Positions 36,683-45,504 of a DNA stretch of 64,000 nucleotides are shown here, piece after piece. The number at the start of each line of letters is the position of its first letter. Position 1 is the first letter of the stretch. Position numbers and translations under genes: made by a program. The notes beneath the pieces are model-generated. The model saw nothing but the letters and a program-made list of their open reading frames with translations. It made no database searches and was not told the origin of the DNA. Source of the DNA: CAXXXW01 sp963665555 (GTDB lineage: Bacteria > Pseudomonadota > Alphaproteobacteria > Thalassobaculales > Thalassobaculaceae); contig OY762308.1 in assembly GCA_963665555.2 (NCBI GenBank), positions 2,790,001 to 2,854,000 of the forward strand, read 5' to 3'.

Positions 36683-38269
36683 ATGGCGCACGAGGCGATC
36701 GACCCGTCCTTCGGCGAACTGCTCGACATACGCGAACCCGTCCGCCGGCTCGGCACGGGGTTCGACTTCACCGAGGGGCCGATCTGGCACCCGGTCGAAC
36801 GGCACCTGCTGTTCTCCGACATGCCCGGCGACAAGCGCCGCCGCTGGGATGCCGGCGGGATCGAGGAGGTCATGCACCCGTCCAACAAGGGCAACGGCAT
36901 GACCTACGACGTGGACCTCAACCTGCTGGTGTGCGAGCACGCGACCTCCTCGGTCGCGCGGTTCCGCCCCGACGGGCGGCGCGAGGTGCTGGCCGACCGT
37001 TTCGAGGGCAAGGAGCTGAACAGCCCGAACGACCTCTGCGTCAAGTCGGACGGCTCGATCTGGTTCAGCGACCCGACCTACGGAAGGATGCCCGGCTTCG
37101 GGATCGAGCGGCCGGTCGAACTCGGCTTCCAGGGCGTGTACCGGATCGGCCCGGAGGGCGGCGCGCCGGAACTCATGGTGGACCGCTACACCTATACGCA
37201 GCCCAACGGCCTCTGCTTCTCCCCCGACGAGCGGCTGTTCTACGTGAACGACACCGACCAGGCGAACATCCGGGTGTACGAGGTGGCGGCCGACGGGACG
37301 CTGGCGGGCGGGCGCGTGTTCGCCTCCGGCATCTGGGACGGGGACAAGCCCGGCCGGCCCGACGGCATGAAATGCGACGCGCGCGGCAATATCTGGGTCA
37401 CCGCGCCGGGCGGGCTGTGGGTGTACGACCCCGGCGGGCGGCTGCTCGGCAAGGTCGCGATCCCGGAGATGCCCGCCAACCTGCACTGGGGCGGCGACGA
37501 CTGGCGCACGCTGTTCGTCTGCGCCACCCATTCGCTCTACGCGCTGGAGACGCGGGTGGGGCCGCGCGAGGAGCCGTTCATGCGGCCGCGCCCGTCCGCC
37601 GTCTCGCGCGCCGCCCCGGCCCCGCGCGCCGCCGGCGCCGCGCCCATCGGCGGGACCGGCGCCGCCTGGCTCGACCCGCGCCGCGCCGTCCTCGTGATCC
37701 AGGACATGCAGAACGACGTGGTGATGGACGGCGGCGCCTTCGCCGAGTCCGGCGCGCCGGACCACTGCCGCCAGCAGGACTGCGTCGCCAACATCCGCCG
37801 CCTCGCCGCCGCGGCGCGGCGCGCCGGGGTTCCGGTGGTCCATGTCTGGTTCATCGTCGAGCCGGGCGCGCCGGGGGTGACGCGCAACGCGCCGCTGTTC
37901 CTCGACCTCGCGGGATCGAACGCCATGGTGCGCGGGACCTGGGGCGCCGCCCCGGTGGCCGGGCTGGAGCCGGCGCCGGGCGACCATGTGGTGACCAAGA
38001 CCCGCATGAGCGCCTGGGAGGGCACGACGCTGGAGACGATCCTGAAGGCCGAGGGCCGCGACACGATCGTCGAGACCGGCGCCTGGACCAACATGTCGAT
38101 CGAGCACACCGCCCGCACCGGCGCCGACAAGGGCTACCGCATGGTGGTGGCGGAGGACGGCTGCTCGACCATGAACGCGGACTGGCACCGCGCCTCGATC
38201 GACTACGCCATGCGCAACGTGGCGACGGTGGCGAGCACGGCCGAGATTGTCGCCGCCCTCGGCGGGTAA
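36683..38269 (+). CDS. SMP-30/gluconolactonase fused to an isochorismatase-like domain
   Basis: A 528-residue fusion, ATG 36683 after AGGGG. Residues 1 to about 298 are a six-bladed SMP-30 lactonase: FDFTEGPIWHPVERHLLFSD, NSPNDLCVKSDGSIWFSDPTYG, QPNGLCFSPDERLFYVND, RPDGMKCDARGNIWVT. A Pro/Ala linker leads to a cysteine-hydrolase (isochorismatase) domain with Asp341 in VLVIQDMQND and Lys439 in VVTKTRMSAW. The nucleophile position in TNMSIEHTAR is Ser472 rather than Cys, so the second domain may be altered or inactive. It is probably cytoplasmic and last in the catabolic cluster. Confidence 0.88.
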   Translation: MAHEAIDPSFGELLDIREPVRRLGTGFDFTEGPIWHPVERHLLFSDMPGDKRRRWDAGGIEEVMHPSNKGNGMTYDVDLNLLVCEHATSSVARFRPDGRREVLADRFEGKELNSPNDLCVKSDGSIWFSDPTYGRMPGFGIERPVELGFQGVYRIGPEGGAPELMVDRYTYTQPNGLCFSPDERLFYVNDTDQANIRVYEVAADGTLAGGRVFASGIWDGDKPGRPDGMKCDARGNIWVTAPGGLWVYDPGGRLLGKVAIPEMPANLHWGGDDWRTLFVCATHSLYALETRVGPREEPFMRPRPSAVSRAAPAPRAAGAAPIGGTGAAWLDPRRAVLVIQDMQNDVVMDGGAFAESGAPDHCRQQDCVANIRRLAAAARRAGVPVVHVWFIVEPGAPGVTRNAPLFLDLAGSNAMVRGTWGAAPVAGLEPAPGDHVVTKTRMSAWEGTTLETILKAEGRDTIVETGAWTNMSIEHTARTGADKGYRMVVAEDGCSTMNADWHRASIDYAMRNVATVASTAEIVAALGG

Positions 38270-38287
38270 GCGGCCGGGAAGGCGCGG

Positions 38288-38578
38288 TTACGCCGCCGGG
38301 GCGATCCGCTCGACCGCGATCCGGTCCGCCGACTCCATGGCGCGGGCCATGTCGTGGCTCGCCTGCAGGCGATACCAGGTCTCCGCGCCGCCGCCGAAGG
38401 CCTTGTCGAGGCGGATCGCCATTTCCGGCGAAATCCCGGCGCGGCATTCCACGACGGCCTCCAGCTCCCCGCGCCCGACGCCGAGCCGGCGCGCCGCCTC
38501 CGCCACGTCGAGGCCGAGCGGCTCGAGGCAATCGTGGAGCACCGACAGCCCCGGATGCGGCGGGTTCCTCATGGGCAT
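38288..38578 (-). CDS. HigA-like XRE antitoxin
   Basis: A 96-residue helix-turn-helix protein, start [16 protein letters not shown] at 38578 with GGGAGG upstream. [25 protein letters not shown] and [25 protein letters not shown] match HigA antitoxins of the HigBA toxin-antitoxin type. No higB is encoded next to it on this strand; the neighbouring DNA belongs to the dipeptidase gene on the other strand. It is therefore an orphan antitoxin or a free regulator. A longer in-frame opening to 38734 has a disordered N-terminus and is not preferred. Confidence 0.8.
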   Translation of the reverse strand: MPMRNPPHPGLSVLHDCLEPLGLDVAEAARRLGVGRGELEAVVECRAGISPEMAIRLDKAFGGGAETWYRLQASHDMARAMESADRIAVERIAPAA

Positions 38579-38751
38579 GTCGCGATCCTCCCGGCGGCGG
38601 TCGGCCGGGTCCGCGTCCCGGCCGTCGAAACGGGAACGATACCCCGGTTCCGGGGAATACTCACGGACCGGCGCCTCGCCGCCCTCCCCCTGTCCCTCCG
38701 CGCCGCGCCCGCCTATGATGGCGGGGCGACGCAACCGGAGGAGCCGCCGCC

Positions 38752-39723
38752 ATGAGCTACGACGACGCGATCCTGATCGAGGGGCTGGCGATCGCCGATT
38801 TCTCGCCGGAAATCTTCGCCGACATGGCGAGGGGCGGGATCACGGCCGCCAACTGCACCTGCTCGATCTGGCACGATTTCCGCGCCACCATGGACAACAT
38901 CGCCCAGTGGAAACGCTGGTTCGACGAGTGCGGCGACACCATCGCGCAGGTCCACTCCGCCGCCGACATCCGCCGCGCCAAGGCCGACGGCAAGGTCGGG
39001 ATTATCCTCGGCTGGCAGAACACCAGCGCCATCGAGAACGACATCGGCAACCTCGTGCTGTTCCGCGACCTCGGCGTGCGGATCGTGCAGCTGACCTACA
39101 ATTCGCAGAACCTGGTCGGCTCCGGCTGCTGGGAGAGCCGCGACGGCGGCCTGTCGGATTTCGGCCGCCACGCGGTGGAGGAGATGAACCGGCTCGGCGT
39201 GCTGGTCGACCTCTCCCATGTCGGCGCGCGCACCAGTTCCGACGCCATCGCCCATTCGAGCGTTCCGGTCGCCTACACGCATTGCTGCCCGATGCTGAAA
39301 CAGCATCCCCGCAACAAGACCGACGAGCAGTTGCGCGAGATCGCGGCGGCGGGCGGCTTCGTCGGCTTCGCCAGCTACACGCCCTTCCTGCCCAAGGGCG
39401 AGGACAGCACCGTCGACGATTGCGTCGCCGCGATGGACTACACGATCGGGCTGGCGGGCGAGGAGAACGTGGGCATCGGCACCGACTGGGTGCAGGACCA
39501 GCCGCTCGCCTTCTTCGACTACCTCTCCGCCGACAAGGGCACCGGCCGCCCGACCGCGACGCCGCACGCCCGCGTGCCCCGGATGCCGAAGGGGCTGGAG
39601 ACGATGGGCGACTTCCGCAACTTCATCCCGGCGATGGAGCGCGCCGGCTGGAAGGAGGGCAAGATCCGCCGCGTCCTCGGCGAAAACTGGCTCCGCTTCC
39701 TCGGCGACGTCTGGGGCGGGTGA
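38752..39723 (+). CDS. Membrane dipeptidase, peptidase family M19
   Basis: A 323-residue zinc-dependent dipeptidase family member with GGAGGAG before ATG 38752. [76 protein letters not shown] and VGIGTDWV are the conserved blocks. The first metal-binding motif, usually DGHxD near the N-terminus, reads differently here ([12 protein letters not shown]), so metal binding may be altered. There is no signal peptide, so the protein is probably cytoplasmic. It may process an amide product of the upstream pathway, but is separately transcribed. Confidence 0.85.
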   Translation: MSYDDAILIEGLAIADFSPEIFADMARGGITAANCTCSIWHDFRATMDNIAQWKRWFDECGDTIAQVHSAADIRRAKADGKVGIILGWQNTSAIENDIGNLVLFRDLGVRIVQLTYNSQNLVGSGCWESRDGGLSDFGRHAVEEMNRLGVLVDLSHVGARTSSDAIAHSSVPVAYTHCCPMLKQHPRNKTDEQLREIAAAGGFVGFASYTPFLPKGEDSTVDDCVAAMDYTIGLAGEENVGIGTDWVQDQPLAFFDYLSADKGTGRPTATPHARVPRMPKGLETMGDFRNFIPAMERAGWKEGKIRRVLGENWLRFLGDVWGG

Positions 39724-39809
39724 CGCGCGGCGGGGGTTGGAACGGGGCATCCGAAGACGGCCCGCCGTCGCCCCGGGAGTCCGTTCCGGCGCGGCCGCCT
39801 CTTCGGCGT

Positions 39810-39832
39810 CGCCCCGGCCTCGCGCCGGGGCG
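39810..39832. repeat. REP-like palindrome upstream of the higB fragment
   Basis: A 9-bp stem (39810-39818 with 39824-39832) closes a short loop. The core is nearly identical to the second palindrome of the paired elements at 661-856. It lies 12 bases before the surviving part of higB, where the missing 5' portion of that gene would have been. Confidence 0.6.
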
Positions 39833-39843
39833 GGCGCGGGACG

Positions 39844-39942
39844 CAGTGGAGCATCCGCGTAAACGACCGATGGCGGCTCTGCTTCGAATGGCCGGAAGGG
39901 AGCGCCGGCCCGTCCGGCGTGGAGATCGTCGACTACCACTGA
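39844..39942 (+). pseudogene. HigB toxin, C-terminal remnant
   Basis: Thirty-two codons starting QWSIRVNDRWRLCFEW and ending GVEIVDYH then stop. This is the C-terminal third of HigB-type (RelE superfamily) ribosome-dependent mRNA interferases, whose families end in near-identical words. Upstream sequence in all three frames lacks the N-terminal two thirds, and a REP-like palindrome sits at the break. There is no start codon for a functional toxin. The intact antitoxin follows 14 bases later. Confidence 0.75.
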
Positions 39943-39956
39943 AGGGGAGGCCCATC

Positions 39957-40262
39957 GTGCGCGATCCCATCCATCCGGGCGAGACGCTGCGGGAGGACCT
40001 CGACGCGCTCGCCATGAGCGCGGCCGAGCTCGCGCGGCGCATCGAGGTTCCGGCGAACCGCGTCACCGGAATCCTCAACGGCCGGCGCGCGATTACCGGC
40101 GACACCGCGTTGCGCCTCGGACGCTTCTTCGGCACATCGGGCGAGTTCTGGCTCAACCTCCAGAAGCTCTACGAATTGCGGCGGGCGGAGCGCGAGAACG
40201 GGGCGGCGATCGCCAGGCTGCCGGTCCTGGAAACGGCGAAGGGTCCGCGGGCGGCGGAGTAG
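39957..40262 (+). CDS. higA: HigA antitoxin
   Basis: A 101-residue XRE-family antitoxin, GTG 39957 behind GGGGAGG. IHPGETLREDLDALAMSAAELARRI, VPANRVTGILNGRRAITGDTALRLGRFFG and FWLNLQKLYELRRAE are the family blocks, all intact. It lies directly downstream of the truncated higB, so it now has no cognate toxin at this locus. It may persist as an autoregulator or protect against HigB encoded elsewhere. Confidence 0.9.
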   Translation: MRDPIHPGETLREDLDALAMSAAELARRIEVPANRVTGILNGRRAITGDTALRLGRFFGTSGEFWLNLQKLYELRRAERENGAAIARLPVLETAKGPRAAE

Positions 40263-40276
40263 GCGGCGCCCGGCGC

Positions 40277-41038
40277 TCACCCCCCTCCGGCGAGGTCCCA
40301 CGCCGCCAGCGCGATCAGGCGGAGGGCGAGCGCCGTCAGCAGGCCCTTGAAAATCCAGCCGAAGGCGCGTTCGGGCAGGCGCTCCAGCAGCGCCTTGCCC
40401 GTCCAGGTGCCGACGAGCCCGGTCGCGATCATCGCCGCCACCAGCGGCAGCCACTCCGCGAAGGCGAAGCCCAGCAGGCCGAACACCGCGATCTTCAACC
40501 CGTGCTGCAGGGTCGCGCAGGCGGCGTGCGTCCCCACCACGCCCATCCGGCCCAGCCGCTCCGGCGACAGGAACGCCCCGATCAGCAACCCCGTCGCGCC
40601 GACGAACATGCTGGCGAAGGTGGTCGCCACGCCGACCCAGGCGAAGGCGCGCGGCCCGGTCGCCCGCTTGCCCGGCTTCGGCCCCCACACCGCCCACAGC
40701 ACGAACAGCCCCAGGATCAGCCGCAAGGCGTCGCGCGGCAGCGCCACCACGACCTGCGAGGCGACCGCCGCGCCGGCCAGAGACCCCGCGAGGAACCAGG
40801 CGAACAGGCGCCTGTCCACATGCGCCCGCATCATCCAGGTCCGCCCGCCGTTCGACCCCATCTGCACCGCGCCGTGCACCGGGATCACGGCGAGCGCCGG
40901 CATGGTCGAGGCCATCGCGGCCAGCATCATCACGCCGCCGCCCAGCCCGAAGGCGGCGGTGACGGCCGAGGTCAGGTAGCTGAAGGCGACCAGCGCCGCC
41001 GCCTCGACGGCGCCGAACCCCGCCGGCAAGAATTCCAT
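40277..41038 (-). CDS. TauE/SafE family (UPF0721) permease
   Basis: A 253-residue inner-membrane protein with about seven or eight membrane segments. GLGGGVMMLAAMASTMPALAVIPVHGAVQMGSNGGR contains the family repeat, and FVGATGLLIGAFL is the second half-repeat. Members export sulfite, sulfoacetate or related organic anions. ATG 41038 is preceded by GGAAGGGG. It converges on higA with 14 bases between stops. Substrate unknown. Confidence 0.88.
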   Translation of the reverse strand: MEFLPAGFGAVEAAALVAFSYLTSAVTAAFGLGGGVMMLAAMASTMPALAVIPVHGAVQMGSNGGRTWMMRAHVDRRLFAWFLAGSLAGAAVASQVVVALPRDALRLILGLFVLWAVWGPKPGKRATGPRAFAWVGVATTFASMFVGATGLLIGAFLSPERLGRMGVVGTHAACATLQHGLKIAVFGLLGFAFAEWLPLVAAMIATGLVGTWTGKALLERLPERAFGWIFKGLLTALALRLIALAAWDLAGGG

Positions 41039-41155
41039 GCCCGCCCCTTCCGCCGGCCGCCGGCCGCGCGCCCGGAAAACCCGTGACTCCGCCCGCCCCC
41101 GCCGCTAAACCTCCGCCCGTCCGGCCGGGAAGGCCGGGAGACCGGGGAGGCTCCG

Positions 41156-41779
41156 ATGACCGAAACCGCCGCCGCCGAGGCCAGCGACGACCGCGAAATC
41201 CTCGACGACAGGGGCCTCGACCTGCTGTTCCGCGAGGCGCGGACCCACAATGTCTGGACCGGCCGGCCCGTCGCCGACGAAACGCTGCGCCGCCTGCACG
41301 ACCTGGTCCGCATGGGTCCCACCAGCGCGAACATGTGCCCGGCGCGGGTCGTCTTCGTCAAGAGCGCGGCGGCGAAGGAGCGGCTGCGCCCGACGCTCGC
41401 CTCCGGCAACGTGGAGAAGACGATGACCGCCCCGGTCTGCGCCATTATCGGCCACGACCTCGATTTCCTGGCGCACATGCCCTTCCTGTTCCCCCACCGG
41501 GACATGAGCGGCATGTTCCGCGGCAACCCCGCGATGGCGGAGGTCGCGGCGTTCCGCAACGGCTCGCTGCAGGGCGGCTATTTCGTCCTGGCGGCCCGCG
41601 CGCTCGGCCTCGATTGCGGGCCGATGTCCGGCTTCGACAACGCGGCGGTGGACGCGGAGTTCTTCGCCGGCACGCGGGTCCGCTCCAACTTCCTGTGCAA
41701 CCTCGGCTACGGCGACGGGTCCAACCTGTTCCCGCGCCAGCCGCGCTTCGCCTTCGAGGAGGTCTGCCGGGTCCTGTAG
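41156..41779 (+). CDS. Nitroreductase family protein (RutE/malonic semialdehyde reductase-like)
   Basis: A 207-residue FMN-dependent oxidoreductase, ATG 41156 after [53 protein letters not shown], broken here only for description, is the RutE/HadB type N-terminus, and [40 protein letters not shown] and [10 protein letters not shown] complete the fold. RutE reduces malonic semialdehyde in pyrimidine breakdown; no other rut genes are present, so the substrate is open. Confidence 0.88.
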   Translation: MTETAAAEASDDREILDDRGLDLLFREARTHNVWTGRPVADETLRRLHDLVRMGPTSANMCPARVVFVKSAAAKERLRPTLASGNVEKTMTAPVCAIIGHDLDFLAHMPFLFPHRDMSGMFRGNPAMAEVAAFRNGSLQGGYFVLAARALGLDCGPMSGFDNAAVDAEFFAGTRVRSNFLCNLGYGDGSNLFPRQPRFAFEEVCRVL

Positions 41780-41869
41780 GCCGCGCGCCCCGCGTTCCGG
41801 GGCGCCGCCCGATAATCGCCATAATCGCGCGCCAGAACCGGGGCCGGGGCCCGCGAGCGGGAGGACCGC

Positions 41870-44800
41870 GTGAAGATACTGGCCGCGCTGTTCTTCGGGC
41901 TGCTCGTCCTCGCCGCGGCCGCGCTGGCCTTGCCGGGCTTTATCGACTGGAACGCCTGGAAGCCGGAGATCGCGGCGGCGGTCGAGGAGCGGACCGGGCG
42001 GCGGATCGCGATCGACGGCGGGATCGAACTGCGGCTGCTGCCCTCGCCGCGCCTGTCCGTCGCCGGCGCGCGGCTCGCGGGGAGCGCGGAAGGGGCCGAC
42101 GCGATCCGGCTCGACTCGCTGCAAGTCCATGTGGCGCCGTGGCCGCTGCTGCGCGGCGAGGTGCGGATCGCCTCGGTCTCGCTGGTCCGCCCGACGATCG
42201 CGCTGGAGCGCGCGGCGGGCGGGCGGATCGTCTGGCCCTTCGGCGCGCCCGCGCCCGCGCCCGCCGGCGCAAGCGCGCCGGCCGGCGCCCCCGGCGGCCC
42301 GGCGCTGGCGATCGGCCTCGACGGCGCGGAGATCGTGGACGGGACCGTCGTCCTGCGCGGCGCCGGCGGCGCGGAATACCGGATCGAGGACCTCGACGCG
42401 ACGATCGCCGCCGACAGCCTGGACGGCCCGTTCCGGGCGCGCGGCGCGCTGCTTTACCGGGGCGCGCGGATGGCGGTGGAGGTCGAGACCGGGCGGCTCG
42501 ACCGGCGCCGCGCGGCCGCGGTTACGGCGACGGCGCGCCTCGCCGATCCGCCGGGCGAGGCGGCCTTCGAGGGCGCGGTCGATTTCGACGGCGGGCCGGC
42601 GGCGCGCGGCCGCCTCTCCGCCTCCTTCGCCGACGCGGCGGCGGCGGCGCGGACGCTGGCCATGCTCGCCGGCGCGCGGGCCGATCCGCCGCCGGCGCTC
42701 GCCCGGCCGCTCGCCCTGTCGCTGGACCTCGACGCCTCGCCGGCGCGCGTCCGCGCCGAGGAGCTGGACCTGGCGCTCGGCGAGGCGCGGCTGACCGGGC
42801 GCGCGGCGGCGGAACTGGGGGAGTCGGTTTCGATCGGGATCGACCTCGAACTGGAGCGCCTGGACCTCGACGCCTTCGGCCTCGGCGCGGCGGCGGCCGC
42901 GGGCGTCGCGGCGGCGGGCCCGGGCCCGGCCGGCGCAAACCGGGCCGGCGCGGCGGCGGGAGAGGGCGGGGGTTTCGTCCTGCCCGCCGACCTGAAGCTC
43001 GACCTCGACCTCTCGGCTAGCGCGATCGACTTCCGGGGCCGCGCCATTCGCGGCCTGAAATTCGAGGGGCGGCTCGCCGACGGCGTGGCCACGATCTACC
43101 GCTTCACCGCGCAGCTGCCCGGCGGGGCGGACGCGACGATCGAGGGCAACCTGAGCGCCGAGGCGGGCGCGCCGCTGTTCGACGGGCGCGCCGTCCTGGT
43201 GTCCGACAACCTGCGCACCGTCCTCGAATGGCTCGGCGCGCCGCTCGACGGCGTGCCGGCGGACCGGCTGCGCAAGGGCGCGTTCGACGCCGGCGTCAGG
43301 CTCTCGCCGAGCCGGGCCGAGTTCAGGGAATGGAAGATCGCGGTGGACGCGACCGAGATCGGCGGCGGGCTGGACCTGCTGTTGCAAGACCGCCCGGCCT
43401 TCGGCCTGACGCTGCTTATCGACAAGATCGACCTCGACGCCTACCTCCCGGCCCTGGGAGGGGCGGCCGCCGCGACCGCCGCCGTCGCCGCCGGGGACGC
43501 CGCTCCCGCGCCCGCCGCGGCCGGGCGGGCCGGCGCCGCCGGCGGGGCCGGAAGCGGCGGCGGCGCGGCCGGGGAACCGCTGGCGCGCGCGGACGCCATC
43601 CTCTCCGCCTTCGACGCCAACCTCGCGGTGCGGATCGAGGAGGCCGCCTTCCGCGGCGCCCGCTTGCGCGGCGCGGCGCTCGACGCGACCGTCGCGGACC
43701 GGCGGATCGCGCTGCGCGACCTCTCGGTGGCGGACCTGGAGGGCGCGGCGGTCCGGCTGGCCGGAACCGTCGCCGGCCCGCTCGCCTCCCCCGAAGCCGA
43801 TCTCGACATCGAGGTCGAGGCCGGTCCCGGATCGGCGGCCGGGCTGGCCCGGCTTGCCGGGATCGAGCCGGGCGAGGCGCTGCGCGGCCTCGGCCCCTTC
43901 GCGCTGCGCTCCAAGCTCATCGGCTCGCCGGAGGCGTTCGGCCTCGACGCCGGGCTGGAGGCGGCGGGCGGCCGGCTCGCCGTGAAGGGCGCGCTCTCCC
44001 CCTTCGCCGAACCGCCCGGCTTCGACCTGGCGGCGACGGCGGCGCATCCCGAAGTCGAGGCGGCGCTGGCCCTGTTCGAGGCGACGGGCGGCGCGGCCGG
44101 GATCGCGTTCGGGCCCGGCGAACTTTCGGCGGACCTCTCGACCCGGCCGGACGGGGCCGTCGGGATCGACGCGACGCTGGCGCTGGCCGGCGGCCGGCTC
44201 GCGGTCGAGGGAACGGTCCAGCCCCACGCGGCCGAACCGGAGATCGACCTGCGGGTCGATTTCGCGCATCCCGACGCCGTCGAACTCGCCCGCCGCGCCG
44301 CGCCGGATTACGAGCCGCCGCGCCCCGGCCCCGCGCCCGCCGCGCTGTCCTTCGCCGCGCGGGGGACGACGGCCGGTCTCGCCATCGACGGGCTGGAGGC
44401 GGCGGCGGGGGCGGCCGCGCTTTCGGGTTCGGGGCGGGCGGACCTGTCGGGCGAACGGCCGGCGCTGGCCCTCGACCTCGCGGCCGGGACGCTCGACCTC
44501 GACCGCTGGCTGCCGGCGGAGGCCGGGGACGCGCCCGAAGGCGGCGGCGGCGCGGCCGGCGCGGCGCCCGCCCTTCCCGTCCCGGTCCCGGCCGGCGGGC
44601 GCGAATGGTCGCGCGAGCGCATCGACTTCTCGGCCCTGCGCGCGCTCGACCTGTCGCTGGAGCTTGCGGCGGCGCGGGTCGTGCGCGCGCCGTGGATCGT
44701 CGAGGACCTCGCCCTGTCGGCGGACCTGGCCGACGGCGCGCTGGCGCTGCGGCGGCTCGACGGCGCGGCGTTCGGCGGGCGGCTCGCCGGCTCCGGGAGC

Positions 44801-45487
44801 CTGGATACGGCCGACCCGCCGCGCCTGGACCTGTCGCTCTCGGTCGCGGGCGCGGATGTGCGCGCGGCGGCGCTGGCGGCGGCGGGGATCGGCCGGGCCG
44901 GCGGCGTGCTCGACTGGGAGACCCGGCTCTCGACCGCCGGGCGCTCCGAGTACGAAATGGTGTCGGCGCTGGAGGGCGAGGGGCGCGTGTCGATCTCCGG
45001 CGGCGCCGTCGAGGGCTTCGACCTGCCGGCGGTGAGCGAGCGGCTGAAGACGCTCGACCGCGCGGTCGATTTCCTGGCGCTGGCGCAGCGGGCGCTGGCC
45101 GGCGGCGAGACGCCGATCGACAGCCTGTCCGCGACCTACGCGATCGACGGCGGCGTGCTGCGCTCCGACGACATCGCGCTGGCCTCGCCCGCCGCCGCCG
45201 GCCGGGCCGTCGCGGTCGTGAACCTGCCGGCGCGGGAAGTGGACGCGCGCTCGCGGTTCTGGCTGGTCGAGCATCCGAACTCGCCGCCCATCGGCGTGCG
45301 CCATGTCGGCCCGCTCGACAATCCGCGCACGGTGCTGGATGTGGAGAAGATGCAGATCTATATCCTCGAACGCGAGGCGGTGCGCCGCCTCGGCGCGGCG
45401 GCGCGGCGCGGCGGCGGAGAGGGCGGACGCGGCCTCCCCAAGCCGCGCGAGGCGCTGCGGGGCGTCCTGGAGGACCTGCTGCGATAG
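41870..45487 (+). CDS. AsmA family protein
   Basis: A 1205-residue protein, GTG 41870 with GGGAGGA. An N-terminal signal anchor (ILAALFFGLLVLAAAALALPG) is followed by the AsmA start FIDWNAWKPEIAAAVEERTGRRIAIDGGIELRLLPSPRLSVAGARL. Long beta-rich repeats alternate with Ala/Gly-rich linkers (about 350, 540 and 895). The AsmA C-terminal domain lies near the end (GEGRVSISGGAVEGFDLPAVSERL). AsmA-like proteins are bridge-type lipid carriers between inner and outer membranes. The very high Ala/Gly content makes some segments low-complexity. It stands alone before the prophage. Confidence 0.88.
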   Translation: MKILAALFFGLLVLAAAALALPGFIDWNAWKPEIAAAVEERTGRRIAIDGGIELRLLPSPRLSVAGARLAGSAEGADAIRLDSLQVHVAPWPLLRGEVRIASVSLVRPTIALERAAGGRIVWPFGAPAPAPAGASAPAGAPGGPALAIGLDGAEIVDGTVVLRGAGGAEYRIEDLDATIAADSLDGPFRARGALLYRGARMAVEVETGRLDRRRAAAVTATARLADPPGEAAFEGAVDFDGGPAARGRLSASFADAAAAARTLAMLAGARADPPPALARPLALSLDLDASPARVRAEELDLALGEARLTGRAAAELGESVSIGIDLELERLDLDAFGLGAAAAAGVAAAGPGPAGANRAGAAAGEGGGFVLPADLKLDLDLSASAIDFRGRAIRGLKFEGRLADGVATIYRFTAQLPGGADATIEGNLSAEAGAPLFDGRAVLVSDNLRTVLEWLGAPLDGVPADRLRKGAFDAGVRLSPSRAEFREWKIAVDATEIGGGLDLLLQDRPAFGLTLLIDKIDLDAYLPALGGAAAATAAVAAGDAAPAPAAAGRAGAAGGAGSGGGAAGEPLARADAILSAFDANLAVRIEEAAFRGARLRGAALDATVADRRIALRDLSVADLEGAAVRLAGTVAGPLASPEADLDIEVEAGPGSAAGLARLAGIEPGEALRGLGPFALRSKLIGSPEAFGLDAGLEAAGGRLAVKGALSPFAEPPGFDLAATAAHPEVEAALALFEATGGAAGIAFGPGELSADLSTRPDGAVGIDATLALAGGRLAVEGTVQPHAAEPEIDLRVDFAHPDAVELARRAAPDYEPPRPGPAPAALSFAARGTTAGLAIDGLEAAAGAAALSGSGRADLSGERPALALDLAAGTLDLDRWLPAEAGDAPEGGGGAAGAAPALPVPVPAGGREWSRERIDFSALRALDLSLELAAARVVRAPWIVEDLALSADLADGALALRRLDGAAFGGRLAGSGSLDTADPPRLDLSLSVAGADVRAAALAAAGIGRAGGVLDWETRLSTAGRSEYEMVSALEGEGRVSISGGAVEGFDLPAVSERLKTLDRAVDFLALAQRALAGGETPIDSLSATYAIDGGVLRSDDIALASPAAAGRAVAVVNLPAREVDARSRFWLVEHPNSPPIGVRHVGPLDNPRTVLDVEKMQIYILEREAVRRLGAAARRGGGEGGRGLPKPREALRGVLEDLLR

Positions 45488-45504
45488 GCCCGGCGGGGCG
45501 GACC

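Noticed and set aside
45488..45504. Prophage attachment site at the left boundary
   Set aside because: No tRNA gene, integrase or direct repeat can be found here, and the right end lies outside the window.
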